Position numbers and translations under genes: made by a program | The notes under the pieces: generated by a model | What the model saw: only the letters and a program-made list of their open reading frames with translations | Told to the model about the DNA's origin: nothing | Databases searched by the model: none | Source: Neptunitalea chrysea | Lineage (GTDB): Bacteria; Bacteroidota; Bacteroidia; Flavobacteriales; Flavobacteriaceae | DNA: 64,000 nucleotides | NCBI RefSeq assembly: GCF_027924145.1 | Contig: NZ_BRVP01000014.1 | Span: forward strand, 1 to 64,000 | Direction of reading: 5' to 3' | In this document: piece after piece, positions 43,914-53,707 of the stretch | Numbering within the stretch: position 1 is the stretch's first letter | How the letters are laid out: each line of letters opens with the position of its first letter

Positions 43914-44480
43914 ATGAAAAATGTAGTGTTGTTTGCTTCGGGGTCGGGTTCTAATGTAGAAAACATTGTTAGCTATTTTAAAGACGACCCTACCTTTAAA
44001 GTCTCTATCATACTGTGTAACAATCCAAAAGCCTATGTTTTAGAGCGTGCAAAAAATAATAACATCAGTGCACTTACTTTTAACAGAGCTGCGTTTTACG
44101 AAGAAGATCATGTCTTAAATTTACTAAAATCGACAGCTCCAGACCTCATAGTTTTGGCAGGATTCCTATGGAAATTTCCAGAAAATATAATTCGTGAATT
44201 TAACAACAAAATTATTAACATTCACCCTGCATTATTACCTAAATACGGAGGAAAAGGCATGTACGGAAGCCATGTTCACAATGCTGTAGTGGCTAATAAG
44301 GAGTCAAAAAGTGGTATTACCATTCATTATGTAAATGAAAACTATGATGATGGGGCTATTATTTTTCAAGCCGAGTGCGATGTACTTCCCGAAGACACTG
44401 CCAACGACGTAGCTAACAAAGTGCACACCCTAGAATACGAATACTTCCCTAAAATAATTGAAAAACTATTGAATGAGTAA
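43914..44480 (+). CDS. purN: phosphoribosylglycinamide formyltransferase
   Basis: A 188-residue GAR transformylase, which formylates glycinamide ribonucleotide in purine synthesis with 10-formyl-THF. The phosphate-binding FASGSGSNVENI and the catalytic Asn-His segment NIHPALLPKYGGKGMYG are clear, with a conserved Asp in YVNENYDDGAII. The stop overlaps the rnhA start by 8 bases (ATGAGTAA), implying coupled translation. Confidence 0.95.
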   Translation: MKNVVLFASGSGSNVENIVSYFKDDPTFKVSIILCNNPKAYVLERAKNNNISALTFNRAAFYEEDHVLNLLKSTAPDLIVLAGFLWKFPENIIREFNNKIINIHPALLPKYGGKGMYGSHVHNAVVANKESKSGITIHYVNENYDDGAIIFQAECDVLPEDTANDVANKVHTLEYEYFPKIIEKLLNE

Positions 44481-44940
44481 TTCTCAGGTACATATATATA
44501 CAGACGGCTCCTCTAGAGGCAATCCAGGACCAGGCGGATACGGAATTGTAATGGAATGGGTTGGCAAACCCTACAAGAAAGAATTTTTTGAAGGATTTAC
44601 AGAAACCACCAATAACCGAATGGAGCTACTTGCAGTGATTGAAGCTTTAAAAAAATTAAAGCTTACTGAAACTACCGTAACTGTGTTCACCGATTCTAAA
44701 TATGTAGTCGATGCCGTAACTAAAAAATGGCTTTTCAATTGGGAACGCACCAACTTTAAAGGAAAAAAAAATAGCGATCTCTGGAAACTTTTCTTAGTAG
44801 AATACCGAAAACATAAGGTATATTTTCAGTGGGTTAAAGGTCATAATAATCATCCTCAAAACGAACGATGTGATTTTTTAGCTGTAGAGGCTTCTAAAAA
44901 GCCACCACTTAAAACAGATTACGGATTTGAGAATAAATAA
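44473..44940 (+). CDS. rnhA: ribonuclease HI
   Basis: A 155-residue RNase H that removes RNA from RNA-DNA hybrids. Active-site carboxylates sit in IYTDGSSRGNPGPGG, NNRMELLAVIEAL and VFTDSKYV, plus the late NERCDFLA. No extra N-terminal hybrid-binding domain. Coupled to purN by an 8-base overlap. Confidence 0.95.
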   Translation: MSNSQVHIYTDGSSRGNPGPGGYGIVMEWVGKPYKKEFFEGFTETTNNRMELLAVIEALKKLKLTETTVTVFTDSKYVVDAVTKKWLFNWERTNFKGKKNSDLWKLFLVEYRKHKVYFQWVKGHNNHPQNERCDFLAVEASKKPPLKTDYGFENK

Positions 44941-44992
44941 ATTTAAGGTTCCACTTCTATCAATGTAAATTTAGTAAATAAAAAAGTAACCT

Positions 44993-45000
44993 TATATTTG
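44993..45000 (+). promoter_or_regulatory. -7 element for the PfkB kinase gene
   Basis: TATATTTG is a perfect TAnnTTTG match 17 bases upstream of the ATG at 45018. Confidence 0.5.
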
Positions 45001-45017
45001 CAAAAAATTAAAGTTTA

Positions 45018-45944
45018 ATGAGCAAACTATTAATTGTAGGTACAGTAGCTTTTGACGCTATTGAAACCCCTTTTGGTAAAACTGATAAAATTTTAGGCGG
45101 TGCAGCTACCTATATAGGCTTATCTGCATCTAATTTCAAAATTGACTCTTGTATTGTATCTGTAGTAGGAGAAGACTTTCCTGCTGAAGATTTGGAGATG
45201 CTTAAAAGTAAAAACATCGATATATCAGGAATTGAAGTTGTGAAAGATGGAAAAACTTTTTTCTGGAAAGGAAAATATCATAACGATTTAAATTCAAGAG
45301 ACACCTTAGTAACAGAACTTAACGTACTTGCTAACTTTAAACCGATTGTACCTGATCATTTTAAAGACGCAGACGTAGTTATGTTAGGAAATCTACATCC
45401 ATCCGTCCAATTAAGTGTAATTGAGCAAATGGAGAAAAAACCACAATTAATAGTTTTAGACACCATGAACTTTTGGATGGATAATACTTGGGATGAGTTA
45501 ATAGAAGTTTTATCTAAAGTAGATGTTGTTACTATTAATGATGAAGAAGCCAGACAACTTTCTGATGAATACTCGCTTGTAAAAGCTGCTCAGAAAATTT
45601 TACAAATGGGCCCAAGTTACGTGGTTATTAAAAAAGGAGAGCACGGTGCTATGCTATTTGACAAAGACAATATTTTCTTTGCGCCAGCCCTACCTCTAGA
45701 AGAAGTATTTGACCCAACCGGAGCAGGAGATACATTTGCAGGTGGTTTTTCTGGTTATTTAGCAAATACCGGAGATATTTCATTTAGCAATATGAAGAAT
45801 GCCATTATATACGGATCTAATTTGGCATCCTTCTGCGTAGAAAAATTTGGAACAGAACGGATGACTACCTTAACAAAGGACGACATGCAGGAGCGTCTCG
45901 GACAGTTTAGAAAGTTAACTCAATTTGAAATAGAAATACCCTAA
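45018..45944 (+). CDS. PfkB-family carbohydrate/nucleoside kinase
   Basis: A 308-residue ribokinase-fold kinase. The C-terminal signature DPTGAGDTFAGG holds the catalytic Asp and anion hole. The early LGGAATYIGLSASN is the substrate-lid segment; this form is common in flavobacterial sugar or adenosine kinases. Substrate not resolved. Placed between rnhA and the amidophosphoribosyltransferase gene, which hints at ribose or nucleoside metabolism. Confidence 0.88.
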   Translation: MSKLLIVGTVAFDAIETPFGKTDKILGGAATYIGLSASNFKIDSCIVSVVGEDFPAEDLEMLKSKNIDISGIEVVKDGKTFFWKGKYHNDLNSRDTLVTELNVLANFKPIVPDHFKDADVVMLGNLHPSVQLSVIEQMEKKPQLIVLDTMNFWMDNTWDELIEVLSKVDVVTINDEEARQLSDEYSLVKAAQKILQMGPSYVVIKKGEHGAMLFDKDNIFFAPALPLEEVFDPTGAGDTFAGGFSGYLANTGDISFSNMKNAIIYGSNLASFCVEKFGTERMTTLTKDDMQERLGQFRKLTQFEIEIP

Positions 45945-45950
45945 TAACAT

Positions 45951-45973
45951 GCCCTGAATTTTCGGGGCTTTTT
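45951..45973 (+). terminator. terminator after the PfkB gene
   Basis: GCCCTGA pairs with TCGGGGC (one T-G wobble), with a 4-base loop, then TTTTT. It begins 6 bases after the stop. Confidence 0.75.
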
Positions 45974-46081
45974 AATACGAAGAGATTAGCGAGCGGACAT
46001 GCATTTACATACAACTTATTACATAATAAAAACAACAGTAAATAAGGCCAAAATCGCCCCCATAACTTTTACAATACAACT

Positions 46082-47980
46082 ATGAGTGACGCTATTAAAC
46101 ACGAATGTGGAATTGCCTTGGTTAGGCTACTAAAACCATTAGAATACTATAAAGAAAAATACGGTACTTCTTTTTATGGTATTCAGAAAATGTACCTAAT
46201 GATGGAAAAACAGCACAACCGAGGACAGGATGGTGCTGGTTTAGCCAGTATTAAAATGGACATGGAACCAGGAGAGCGTTACATGAGTAGAGTACGTTCT
46301 AATCAGCAGCAACCTATACAAGACATTTTTACTCAGGTAAATACTCGAATTAATGGTATATTGGATAGCACTCCGGGGTTAATTGATGATATTGAAGCTC
46401 AAAAGAGAAAATTACCGTATCTAGGTGAACTTTACTTAGGACATGTACGCTACGGTACGTTTGGTAAAAATAGCATTGAAAGTGTACACCCGTTTTTAAG
46501 ACAAAATAACTGGATGCACCGTAACCTTATTGTTGCAGGTAACTTTAACATGACCAATGTTAATGAACTGTTTGATAAATTAGTACGCTTAGGACAACAT
46601 CCGAAAGAAAAAGCCGACACCATTACTGTAATGGAGAGAATTGGACACTTCTTAGACGATGAAGTAAGCAAACTCTACAAACGCTTTAAAAAAGAAGGGT
46701 ACAGCAAAATAGAAGCATCTCCGTTAATTGCAGAAAACTTAAACATTGCTAAAATCCTTAAGCGTTCTGCTAAAAGCTGGGACGGAGGATACGCAATGGC
46801 TGGCTTAATTGGCCATGGTGATGCTTTTGTATTACGTGACCCTGCAGGAATTCGCCCTGCTTATTATTACCAAGATGATGAAGTTGTAGTAATTGCTTCT
46901 GAAAGACCTGTAATACAGACTGTTTTCAATGTTTCTTTTGAAAATGTAAAGGAGATAGACCCGGGGCATGCAATCATTGTAAAAAAATCAGGAGAAGTTC
47001 AGAATAAAAAAATACTTGAACCACTTGAGCGTAAAGCGTGTTCTTTTGAACGTATTTATTTCTCTAGAGGGAGTGATAAAGAAATTTACGAAGAGCGTAA
47101 ATTATTAGGTAAATTACTAATGCCGCAAATTCTTGAAAAAATAGATAGCGATTTAGAAAACACCGTATTCTCATACATTCCAAATACAGCAGAAACATCT
47201 TATTACGGAATGGTAAAAGAGGCTCAAACGTATTTGAACAACAAAAAGCAGGAGCTTATCCTTGCCGAAATGGACACCATGACACCGGAACGTTTAAAGG
47301 AAATTTTAAATGTGCGCCCGCGTATTGAAAAAATAGCCATTAAAGATGCAAAGCTAAGAACGTTTATTGCAGACGATAACAGCCGCGATGATTTAGTTGC
47401 ACACGTATACGATATTACCTATGGCTCTGTAAAAGAAAACGACAACCTAGTAATTATTGATGATAGTATTGTACGTGGTACCACTTTAAAAAAGAGTATC
47501 CTGCGTATACTAGATCGTCTTAATCCTAAGAAAATTGTTGTTGTTTCTTCGGCTCCGCAAATTAGATACCCAGATTGTTATGGTATAGACATGGCACGCT
47601 TAGAAGATCTAGTTGCGTTTAGAGCTGCTTTAGCATTACACGAAGATGCTGGTACAGAAGATATCATTGAAGACATTTACCAAAGATGTTTATCTCAGGT
47701 TGATTACACCGATACCGATGTGGTAAATGTGGTAAAAGATTTATATGCTCCGTTTACCAACGAGCAAATTTCAGATAAAATTGCTACATTATTAGCTCCT
47801 AAAGCGTTAAAAGCTGAATTGGATATCGTTTTCCAATCTGTAGAAAAACTACATGAGGCCTGCCCTAAAAACTTAGGTGATTGGTACTTTACAGGTGATT
47901 ACCCAACACCGGGTGGTAACCGCGTGGTAAACAGAGCTTTTATAAACTTTTTTGAAGGTAATAAGGAACGAGCATACTAG
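46082..47980 (+). CDS. purF: amidophosphoribosyltransferase (long Bacteroidota form)
   Basis: A 632-residue glutamine PRPP amidotransferase, first step of purine synthesis. The N-terminus MSDAIKHECGIALVRL suggests an 8-residue propeptide cut to expose catalytic Cys9. The Ntn glutaminase domain runs to about 300, and the PRPP loop NLVIIDDSIVRGTTLKKS marks the transferase domain. At 632 residues it is longer than the roughly 470-500 of E. coli or Bacillus PurF, with extra segments in both halves, as is common in flavobacteria. It has its own upstream region behind a terminator. Confidence 0.9.
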   Translation: MSDAIKHECGIALVRLLKPLEYYKEKYGTSFYGIQKMYLMMEKQHNRGQDGAGLASIKMDMEPGERYMSRVRSNQQQPIQDIFTQVNTRINGILDSTPGLIDDIEAQKRKLPYLGELYLGHVRYGTFGKNSIESVHPFLRQNNWMHRNLIVAGNFNMTNVNELFDKLVRLGQHPKEKADTITVMERIGHFLDDEVSKLYKRFKKEGYSKIEASPLIAENLNIAKILKRSAKSWDGGYAMAGLIGHGDAFVLRDPAGIRPAYYYQDDEVVVIASERPVIQTVFNVSFENVKEIDPGHAIIVKKSGEVQNKKILEPLERKACSFERIYFSRGSDKEIYEERKLLGKLLMPQILEKIDSDLENTVFSYIPNTAETSYYGMVKEAQTYLNNKKQELILAEMDTMTPERLKEILNVRPRIEKIAIKDAKLRTFIADDNSRDDLVAHVYDITYGSVKENDNLVIIDDSIVRGTTLKKSILRILDRLNPKKIVVVSSAPQIRYPDCYGIDMARLEDLVAFRAALALHEDAGTEDIIEDIYQRCLSQVDYTDTDVVNVVKDLYAPFTNEQISDKIATLLAPKALKAELDIVFQSVEKLHEACPKNLGDWYFTGDYPTPGGNRVVNRAFINFFEGNKERAY

Positions 47981-48112
47981 TACGTTGGAGCAATACTGCG
48001 CTTTATCTAATAAAGCTGCATTTTGTCTATAAAATTATTTACAACATCGAAGTCTTACTACATTAGTACTGCCATAACATAAGTAGGTTAAGTTAATGGT
48101 AAGATTTGGGGC

Positions 48113-48148
48113 AAAAAAAGACGAAAATATATTTTCGTCTTTTTTTAT
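48113..48148. terminator. bidirectional terminator after purF
   Basis: A perfect 36-base palindrome: a run of A, GACGAAAATAT, its complement and a run of T. It is 132 bases after purF and can act in both directions. The rest of 47981-48239 holds nothing recognised besides this and the sodB terminator. Confidence 0.85.
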
Positions 48149-48189
48149 TTTACACCTATTCCATTTCTAAAAATCAAATAGTAAGATAT

Positions 48190-48219
48190 AAAAAAAGTCC
48201 GGTATAAACCGGACTTTTC
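48190..48219 (-). terminator. sodB terminator
   Basis: AAAAGTCCGGT (48193-48203) pairs with 48208-48218; on the minus strand the stem is followed by a T-run. It starts about 20 bases beyond the sodB stop. Confidence 0.85.
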
Positions 48220-48239
48220 TCGTATATATAATCTACTAA

Positions 48240-48845
48240 TTATTTTGAAGCTTCATATAACTCGGCTACTTTCTCCCAGTTAATTACGCTAAAGAACGCT
48301 GAAATATAATCAGGTCTTTTATTTTGGTAATTTAAATAGTAAGCATGTTCCCATACATCTAATCCTAAGATTGGAGTACCACCACAGTTACCCGGCATTA
48401 ATGGGTTATCTTGGTTTGGAGTAGAACAAACTTCTACTTTACCACCTTTATGAACACATAACCAAGCCCACCCAGAACCAAACTGTGTTGCTGCTGCGCT
48501 CGAAAATTTTTCTTTAAATGATTCAAAAGAACCAAACTCAGCAGTAATAGCTTCTGCTAAAGCACCTGTTGGCTCTCCTCCTCCGTTTGGAGACATTACC
48601 GTCCAGAAAAGGTTGTGATTATAAAAACCTCCACCATTATTTCTAACAGCTCCATTTGACATATCTAAAGAAGTAAGTATTTCTTCAACACTTTTACCTT
48701 CTAATTCTGTACCTTCAACAGCACCATTTAACTTAGCAGTATAACCAGCATGATGTTTTGTATGGTGAATTTCCATTGTTTTTGCATCAATATGTGGTTC
48801 TAATGCATCATATGCATAAGGCAATTTTGGCAATTCAAATGACAT
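48240..48845 (-). CDS. sodB: superoxide dismutase (Fe/Mn)
   Basis: A 201-residue Fe/Mn SOD, which converts superoxide to peroxide and oxygen. The metal ligands lie in [22 protein letters not shown], and DVWEHAYY (Asp and His); GSGWAWL is the usual core. There is no signal peptide, so it is cytosolic. Two TAnnTTTG matches occur upstream on the minus strand (48890-48883 and 48881-48874). Confidence 0.96.
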   Translation of the reverse strand: MSFELPKLPYAYDALEPHIDAKTMEIHHTKHHAGYTAKLNGAVEGTELEGKSVEEILTSLDMSNGAVRNNGGGFYNHNLFWTVMSPNGGGEPTGALAEAITAEFGSFESFKEKFSSAAATQFGSGWAWLCVHKGGKVEVCSTPNQDNPLMPGNCGGTPILGLDVWEHAYYLNYQNKRPDYISAFFSVINWEKVAELYEASK

Positions 48846-48968
48846 AGTATTTCGTTTTTTTAGGTTAATAATTCAAACATATCAAATTTAACAATTAAAG
48901 CACCATAGTTATACTAATTAATTGTTAATAACCATAAAGATTTCTTATTTTGCAATAAAGCAAATAAA

Positions 48969-51900
48969 TTGAACGCCACTTCTTTTAAAATCTATAATGC
49001 CTCAGCAGGTTCCGGAAAAACCTTTACGCTGGTAAAAAATTACCTGTCAATTCTACTATCTAGTAATTATGCAGAAGGCTTTAAAAACATACTTGCCATT
49101 ACTTTTACCAATAAGGCTGTTGGCGAAATGAAAGAACGTATAGTTGATAATCTTGCCGATTTTGCACATAACAAGCATGCACAAGACCACAACCATATGT
49201 TTAAGATGCTTTGTGAAGAACTCGGTATAGATTGTTTAACCTTACAACGGCGCTCTCAGAAAGCACTGAAAAAAATATTACACAACTATGCGTTTTTTGA
49301 TGTTTCGACTATTGATAAATTCAACCATCGGATTATAAGAACCTTTGCGTTTGATTTAAAGCTTCCTCAAAATTTTGAAGTTACGCTAGATACCGACCTT
49401 CTTTTAAAAGAAGCGGTAGACAACTTAATTGCTAATGCTGGTGAAGACAAAGAACTAACAGAATTATTAGTAAACTTTGTTATTGAGAAAATTGACGAGG
49501 ATAAAAGCTGGGATATCTCAAGAGATATTTTAGAAACTTCAAAAAAGATTACGCAAGAGAATCATTACCTGCCACTTTTAAAATTAAAAGATAAATCAAT
49601 AGCCGATTTTAATAGCTTAAAAAAACAGGTTGCAAACAGCATTCAAACACTTTCTGATAAAATAAAAAAAGAAGCGTCTACCGTTTTAGAGGACATCTCT
49701 AATGCAGGATTAGAATTTTCTGATTTTAGCAGAAGCTCTTTACCTAACCATTTTTTAAAACACCGTAATTTAGAGTACGGACAAAACCCTTACGGAACCA
49801 AACTAGAAGAAAATATAGCACAAGGCAAAGGTATTATTCCGACCAAACTAGACAAGGCTAAGGCTGCAACCATAGAAGATATGCTTCCTAAAATAGGGCT
49901 GTCTTTTGCTACTATTAAAAACGACTATTACCATTGGAAGTTTCTTAAGAATATTTATAAAAACCTTGTACCATTAACGGTTATTAACAGGGTACAAAAC
50001 GAACTTCAAAAAATAAAGGAAGAAGAGAATCTAGTTCTGATATCTGAATTTAATGCCACCATTTCTGAAACAATAAAAGGACAACCCGCTCCTTTTATCT
50101 ATGAACGATTGGGAGAAAAGTTTAGACATTATTTTATAGATGAGTTTCAAGATACTTCTGAAATGCAATGGCAAAACTTGGTACCACTAATAGATAATGC
50201 ATTAGTCTCTGAAACGGTTTCCGGGAAAAAGGGATCCTTATTGTTAGTAGGCGATGCTAAACAAGCTATCTACCGATGGAGAGGTGGTAACCCAGAACAA
50301 TTTGTAAATCTTTTTTCTGAAAAAGAAAATCCTTTTACGGTTCCTGTAACCAACGCGAACCTTGATACCAATTTTAGGAGCTATGATGCTATTATAAATT
50401 TTAATAATGCCTTTTTTAGTTATGCTAAAGAGTCTCTATTAACAGAAGAACATAAGGAGCTTTATGCTTTAGGACATCAAAAAGCCAATACTAAAAAAGG
50501 AGGATTAGTTACTGTTAGTTTTATAGAACCTGATAAAGAGACGCCTACCAACAATCTATATGTATCCAAAACCTTGGAGACCATTGATAAACTTACCAAG
50601 GAAGGTGTTCCTCTTAAAGATATTGCCATACTTACCCGAACTAATGTTCAGGGGGTTTTATTAGCAAATTCGTTAACCGAAGAAAAAATACCAATGGTTT
50701 CCTCTGAAACCTTATTACTCAAGAACAGTCCAAAAATACAGTTTTTGAACAACCTACTAAAGTTTGGTTTATTTGAAGACAATACCGAATTAAAAGCACA
50801 ACTTCTTTTATACTTAGGATTGAGTCAAAATCAGGAAGGTTGTCATTCGTTTATAAACAACAGAGTGCAACTCCCTAACGAAGAAGCCTTTGCTTCTTAT
50901 AATTTTTCATTAAAGGTATTTTTAAACAAACCTTTTTACGATGCTGTTTTATATGCTATATACCAATTTAATTTGGCTGATGCATCTGATGCGTACCTTC
51001 AATATTACTTGGATAAAATTCAGGAGTTCTCACAAGATCATAAAGAAGGACTTACTGCATTTTTAAATTACTGGGAAGAAAAAGGAGATAGACTAAGCCT
51101 AGTGGCTCCTGAAGGAATTGATGCGATTTCTATTTTTACCATTCATAAATCGAAAGGGCTTGAATTCCCTGTTGTAATTTATCCGTTTGCAGATGACAAG
51201 TTAGTAAGTGATCGTAATGAATTATGGGCTCCCATGAACCCCGAAGAATACGGTGGTTTTGAAAATGTTTTAGTAAGTGCTAATAAAGATTTCTCAGAAT
51301 ACTCACCCGCCAACGCCCTTTTAAAAACAGCGTTAGACAGTAAGAGTACATTAGATACCTTTAACGTTATCTATGTAGCTTTTACCAGAGCGGTTTCACA
51401 ATTACATATAATAAGCAACTTTAAAGACTACGATAATACACTGTCAAGATTACTTAAAAATTTTGTTACCAAAGAAAAACAAGAAGTAGCACTTTATAAT
51501 GAGGTATATGGAACTCCATTATATATCCCCTCTAAAGAGAAAGAAACTAAATTCAATCAGAAGACAATTCCTTTTGGAAAAGCCACCGCTCAAAAACAAT
51601 GGAATATTGTTACTAAAAACGGAATGCTTTGGGACACCCACCAACAGGAAGCCATAGAAAAAGGAAACATTATTCACCAGCTTTTATCATGGGTACCCAA
51701 TGTTCAAAAAATTGATCTAGCTATAGAACAAGCTATCACTGAAGGTTTATTCAATACCAACGAGGCAGATGCATTTAAACTGTTACTATTAGAAATTACA
51801 GAACATGAAGAGCTAAAAGAGTTTTTTCAATCTTCTGAATACATTGTTTATAATGAAAAAGAAATTATCACCAAAACGGGTGAAATACTAATACCAGATA

Positions 51901-52076
51901 GGTTAATGCTTCATGACGATAATGCCATTATTATTGATTACAAAACGGGTGAAGTAAATAATGCATATTACAGGCAATTAGGAAAATATGGTGATGCCAT
52001 ATCGGAAATGGGTTATAAAAACATCGCTAAAAAATTAGTATATATATATCCTGAGATACGAATAGTAGAGGTTTAA
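48969..52076 (+). CDS. addA: AddA-like UvrD-family helicase with C-terminal nuclease
   Basis: A 1035-residue helicase-nuclease for double-strand break processing. Walker A NASAGSGKT has Lys17; further helicase motifs are FIDEFQDTSEMQW, VGDAKQAIYRWRGG and IFTIHKSKGLEFPVV. The PD-(D/E)XK nuclease lies at the C-terminus (LIPDRLMLHDDNAIIIDYKTGE). The start is TTG at 48969: no ATG occurs until past Walker A. Its AddB-like partner is at 53708, with an OmpA gene between. Symbol is by similarity of role. Confidence 0.88.
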   Translation: MNATSFKIYNASAGSGKTFTLVKNYLSILLSSNYAEGFKNILAITFTNKAVGEMKERIVDNLADFAHNKHAQDHNHMFKMLCEELGIDCLTLQRRSQKALKKILHNYAFFDVSTIDKFNHRIIRTFAFDLKLPQNFEVTLDTDLLLKEAVDNLIANAGEDKELTELLVNFVIEKIDEDKSWDISRDILETSKKITQENHYLPLLKLKDKSIADFNSLKKQVANSIQTLSDKIKKEASTVLEDISNAGLEFSDFSRSSLPNHFLKHRNLEYGQNPYGTKLEENIAQGKGIIPTKLDKAKAATIEDMLPKIGLSFATIKNDYYHWKFLKNIYKNLVPLTVINRVQNELQKIKEEENLVLISEFNATISETIKGQPAPFIYERLGEKFRHYFIDEFQDTSEMQWQNLVPLIDNALVSETVSGKKGSLLLVGDAKQAIYRWRGGNPEQFVNLFSEKENPFTVPVTNANLDTNFRSYDAIINFNNAFFSYAKESLLTEEHKELYALGHQKANTKKGGLVTVSFIEPDKETPTNNLYVSKTLETIDKLTKEGVPLKDIAILTRTNVQGVLLANSLTEEKIPMVSSETLLLKNSPKIQFLNNLLKFGLFEDNTELKAQLLLYLGLSQNQEGCHSFINNRVQLPNEEAFASYNFSLKVFLNKPFYDAVLYAIYQFNLADASDAYLQYYLDKIQEFSQDHKEGLTAFLNYWEEKGDRLSLVAPEGIDAISIFTIHKSKGLEFPVVIYPFADDKLVSDRNELWAPMNPEEYGGFENVLVSANKDFSEYSPANALLKTALDSKSTLDTFNVIYVAFTRAVSQLHIISNFKDYDNTLSRLLKNFVTKEKQEVALYNEVYGTPLYIPSKEKETKFNQKTIPFGKATAQKQWNIVTKNGMLWDTHQQEAIEKGNIIHQLLSWVPNVQKIDLAIEQAITEGLFNTNEADAFKLLLLEITEHEELKEFFQSSEYIVYNEKEIITKTGEILIPDRLMLHDDNAIIIDYKTGEVNNAYYRQLGKYGDAISEMGYKNIAKKLVYIYPEIRIVEV

Positions 52077-52178
52077 TTTAATAATTTTTTTACCAAATTC
52101 AACTTAAAAACACTATAAAATTAACAATAATTAGCCTCTTTAATAATTAGAATTTAGAAAATCATAATATTCATATTT

Positions 52179-52192
52179 CCTGCCTGCCTGCC
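52179..52192. repeat. short CCTG tandem repeat
   Basis: CCTGCCTGCCTGCC, three and a half units of CCTG in very AT-rich DNA, lies 12 bases upstream of the ompA -7 element, about where a -33 box would be. Confidence 0.7.
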
Positions 52193-52204
52193 AAAAAAAT
52201 GCTA

Positions 52205-52212
52205 TATATTTG
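52205..52212 (+). promoter_or_regulatory. -7 element of the OmpA-family gene
   Basis: TATATTTG is a perfect TAnnTTTG match, 37 bases before the ATG at 52250. This gives a leader of about 30 bases, AT-rich with no Shine-Dalgarno, as for highly expressed Bacteroidota genes. Confidence 0.6.
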
Positions 52213-52249
52213 TATATTGGAATATTTAACTTAAATCTAATAAAACAAT

Positions 52250-53644
52250 ATGAAACACTTAAACAGACTGGTACTAGTATTTATACTAGGCTTGGTATTC
52301 ACTAACGCTCAAGCTCAGGATGAAAATAACCCATGGGCCGTTGGTTTAGGTGCCAATGCGGTAGATTTCTATCCTACCAATGCTAACTCTCAAATGGGAT
52401 CTTGGTTTTCGCAATATTTCAATGCTAAAGAACATTGGAATGTATTACCTGCAGTTTCAACTTTTCAAGTTTCAAGATATGTAGGAAGTAATTTTTCTGT
52501 TGGTATTAGAGGATCTATTAATAACATAAAGAAGTACGGAGAATCGTCTGTAAATGAACTTAAATATTATGGCTTAGATGCCGCACTTAAATATAGTTTC
52601 CAAAAATCATTAAATAGCGGTTTTTTTGATCCTTATTTAGAAGTTGGTGGCGGTTATACATGGATGGGTAGTGACGAAGGTTTACCTAACTATGAAGATG
52701 GAGGTACAGTGAGTAATCCTACTGTAAATAGTGCTGTTGGTATTAATTTTTGGTTAAGCGACAACTTTGGTATCAACGTTCAAACAGGTTACAAACATCA
52801 GTTTGGAGATCAGGCTATGCCACACTTCCAACACATTGCAGGTATTGTATTTAAATTTGGCGGAAGAGATACAGACGGTGACGGTATCTACGATAAGGAA
52901 GATGCATGTCCGGAAATACCTGGATTAATTGAATTTAACGGTTGTCCTGATTCTGACGGTGATGGAATTGAAGATGCTAAAGATGCATGTCCTAACGAAG
53001 CTGGTTTAGAAGAATTTATGGGTTGTCCTGATTCTGATGGTGATGGAATTGCTGATAAAGATGACAAGTGTCCTAAAGTACCTGGATTAAAAACATTGAA
53101 TGGTTGTCCTGATGCTGATGCTGATGGTATTACCGATGCAGACGATAAATGCCCTCAAGTAGCAGGTCCTATCGCTAACGGTGGATGTCCATGGCCAGAT
53201 ACGGATAAAGATGGTGTTTTAGATAAAGATGATCAATGTCCAAGCGTTGCTGGTACAGTAGCTAACAAAGGATGTCCAGAAGTAACTGAAAAAGTTCAGA
53301 AACAATTAAATGAGTATGCTAAAACTATCTTATTTGATTCTGGTAAAGCATCAATTAAAGAACAGTCTCAAGAAGTATTAGAAAACATTCTTGATATATT
53401 AAAAGAATACCCAAGTGCTAAATTTACAGTTGAAGGACACACAGATAGTGTTGGTAGCGAAACTAACAACCAAAAATTATCTGAGTCTAGAGCACTTTCT
53501 ATAAAAGAATACTTAACTAGCCACGGTATTGAAGAATTCAGATTATCTGCCAAAGGTTATGGGGAATCTAAACCAATTGATTCTAACAAAACTAGAGCTG
53601 GTAGAGCTAACAACAGACGTGTAGAAATCAACTTAGTAAAATAA
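52250..53644 (+). CDS. OmpA-family outer-membrane protein with thrombospondin type 3 repeats
   Basis: A 464-residue protein: signal peptide (about 1-23, ends AQAQ), an eight-stranded beta-barrel (about 25-200), five calcium-binding TSP3-type repeats ([30 protein letters not shown] and so on, about 205-340), and a C-terminal peptidoglycan-binding OmpA domain ([36 protein letters not shown]). It anchors the outer membrane to the wall. It has its own promoter and terminator, between the AddA- and AddB-like genes. Confidence 0.94.
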   Translation: MKHLNRLVLVFILGLVFTNAQAQDENNPWAVGLGANAVDFYPTNANSQMGSWFSQYFNAKEHWNVLPAVSTFQVSRYVGSNFSVGIRGSINNIKKYGESSVNELKYYGLDAALKYSFQKSLNSGFFDPYLEVGGGYTWMGSDEGLPNYEDGGTVSNPTVNSAVGINFWLSDNFGINVQTGYKHQFGDQAMPHFQHIAGIVFKFGGRDTDGDGIYDKEDACPEIPGLIEFNGCPDSDGDGIEDAKDACPNEAGLEEFMGCPDSDGDGIADKDDKCPKVPGLKTLNGCPDADADGITDADDKCPQVAGPIANGGCPWPDTDKDGVLDKDDQCPSVAGTVANKGCPEVTEKVQKQLNEYAKTILFDSGKASIKEQSQEVLENILDILKEYPSAKFTVEGHTDSVGSETNNQKLSESRALSIKEYLTSHGIEEFRLSAKGYGESKPIDSNKTRAGRANNRRVEINLVK

Positions 53645-53668
53645 GAAAGTTGATAAACAATTATAGTA

Positions 53669-53698
53669 AAACGCTCCGAAATTCGGAGCGTTTTTTAT
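53669..53698 (+). terminator. terminator after the OmpA-family gene
   Basis: AAACGCTCCGAA (53669-53680) pairs with 53682-53693, then T-run. It ends 10 bases before the addB ATG, so addB is expressed by read-through or from a promoter not recognised here. Confidence 0.88.
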
Positions 53699-53707
53699 TT
53701 TTATAAA

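Noticed and set aside
52858-53280. periodic repeats considered as a CRISPR-like or satellite array
   Set aside because: They are in-frame TSP3 calcium-binding repeats of the OmpA-family protein.
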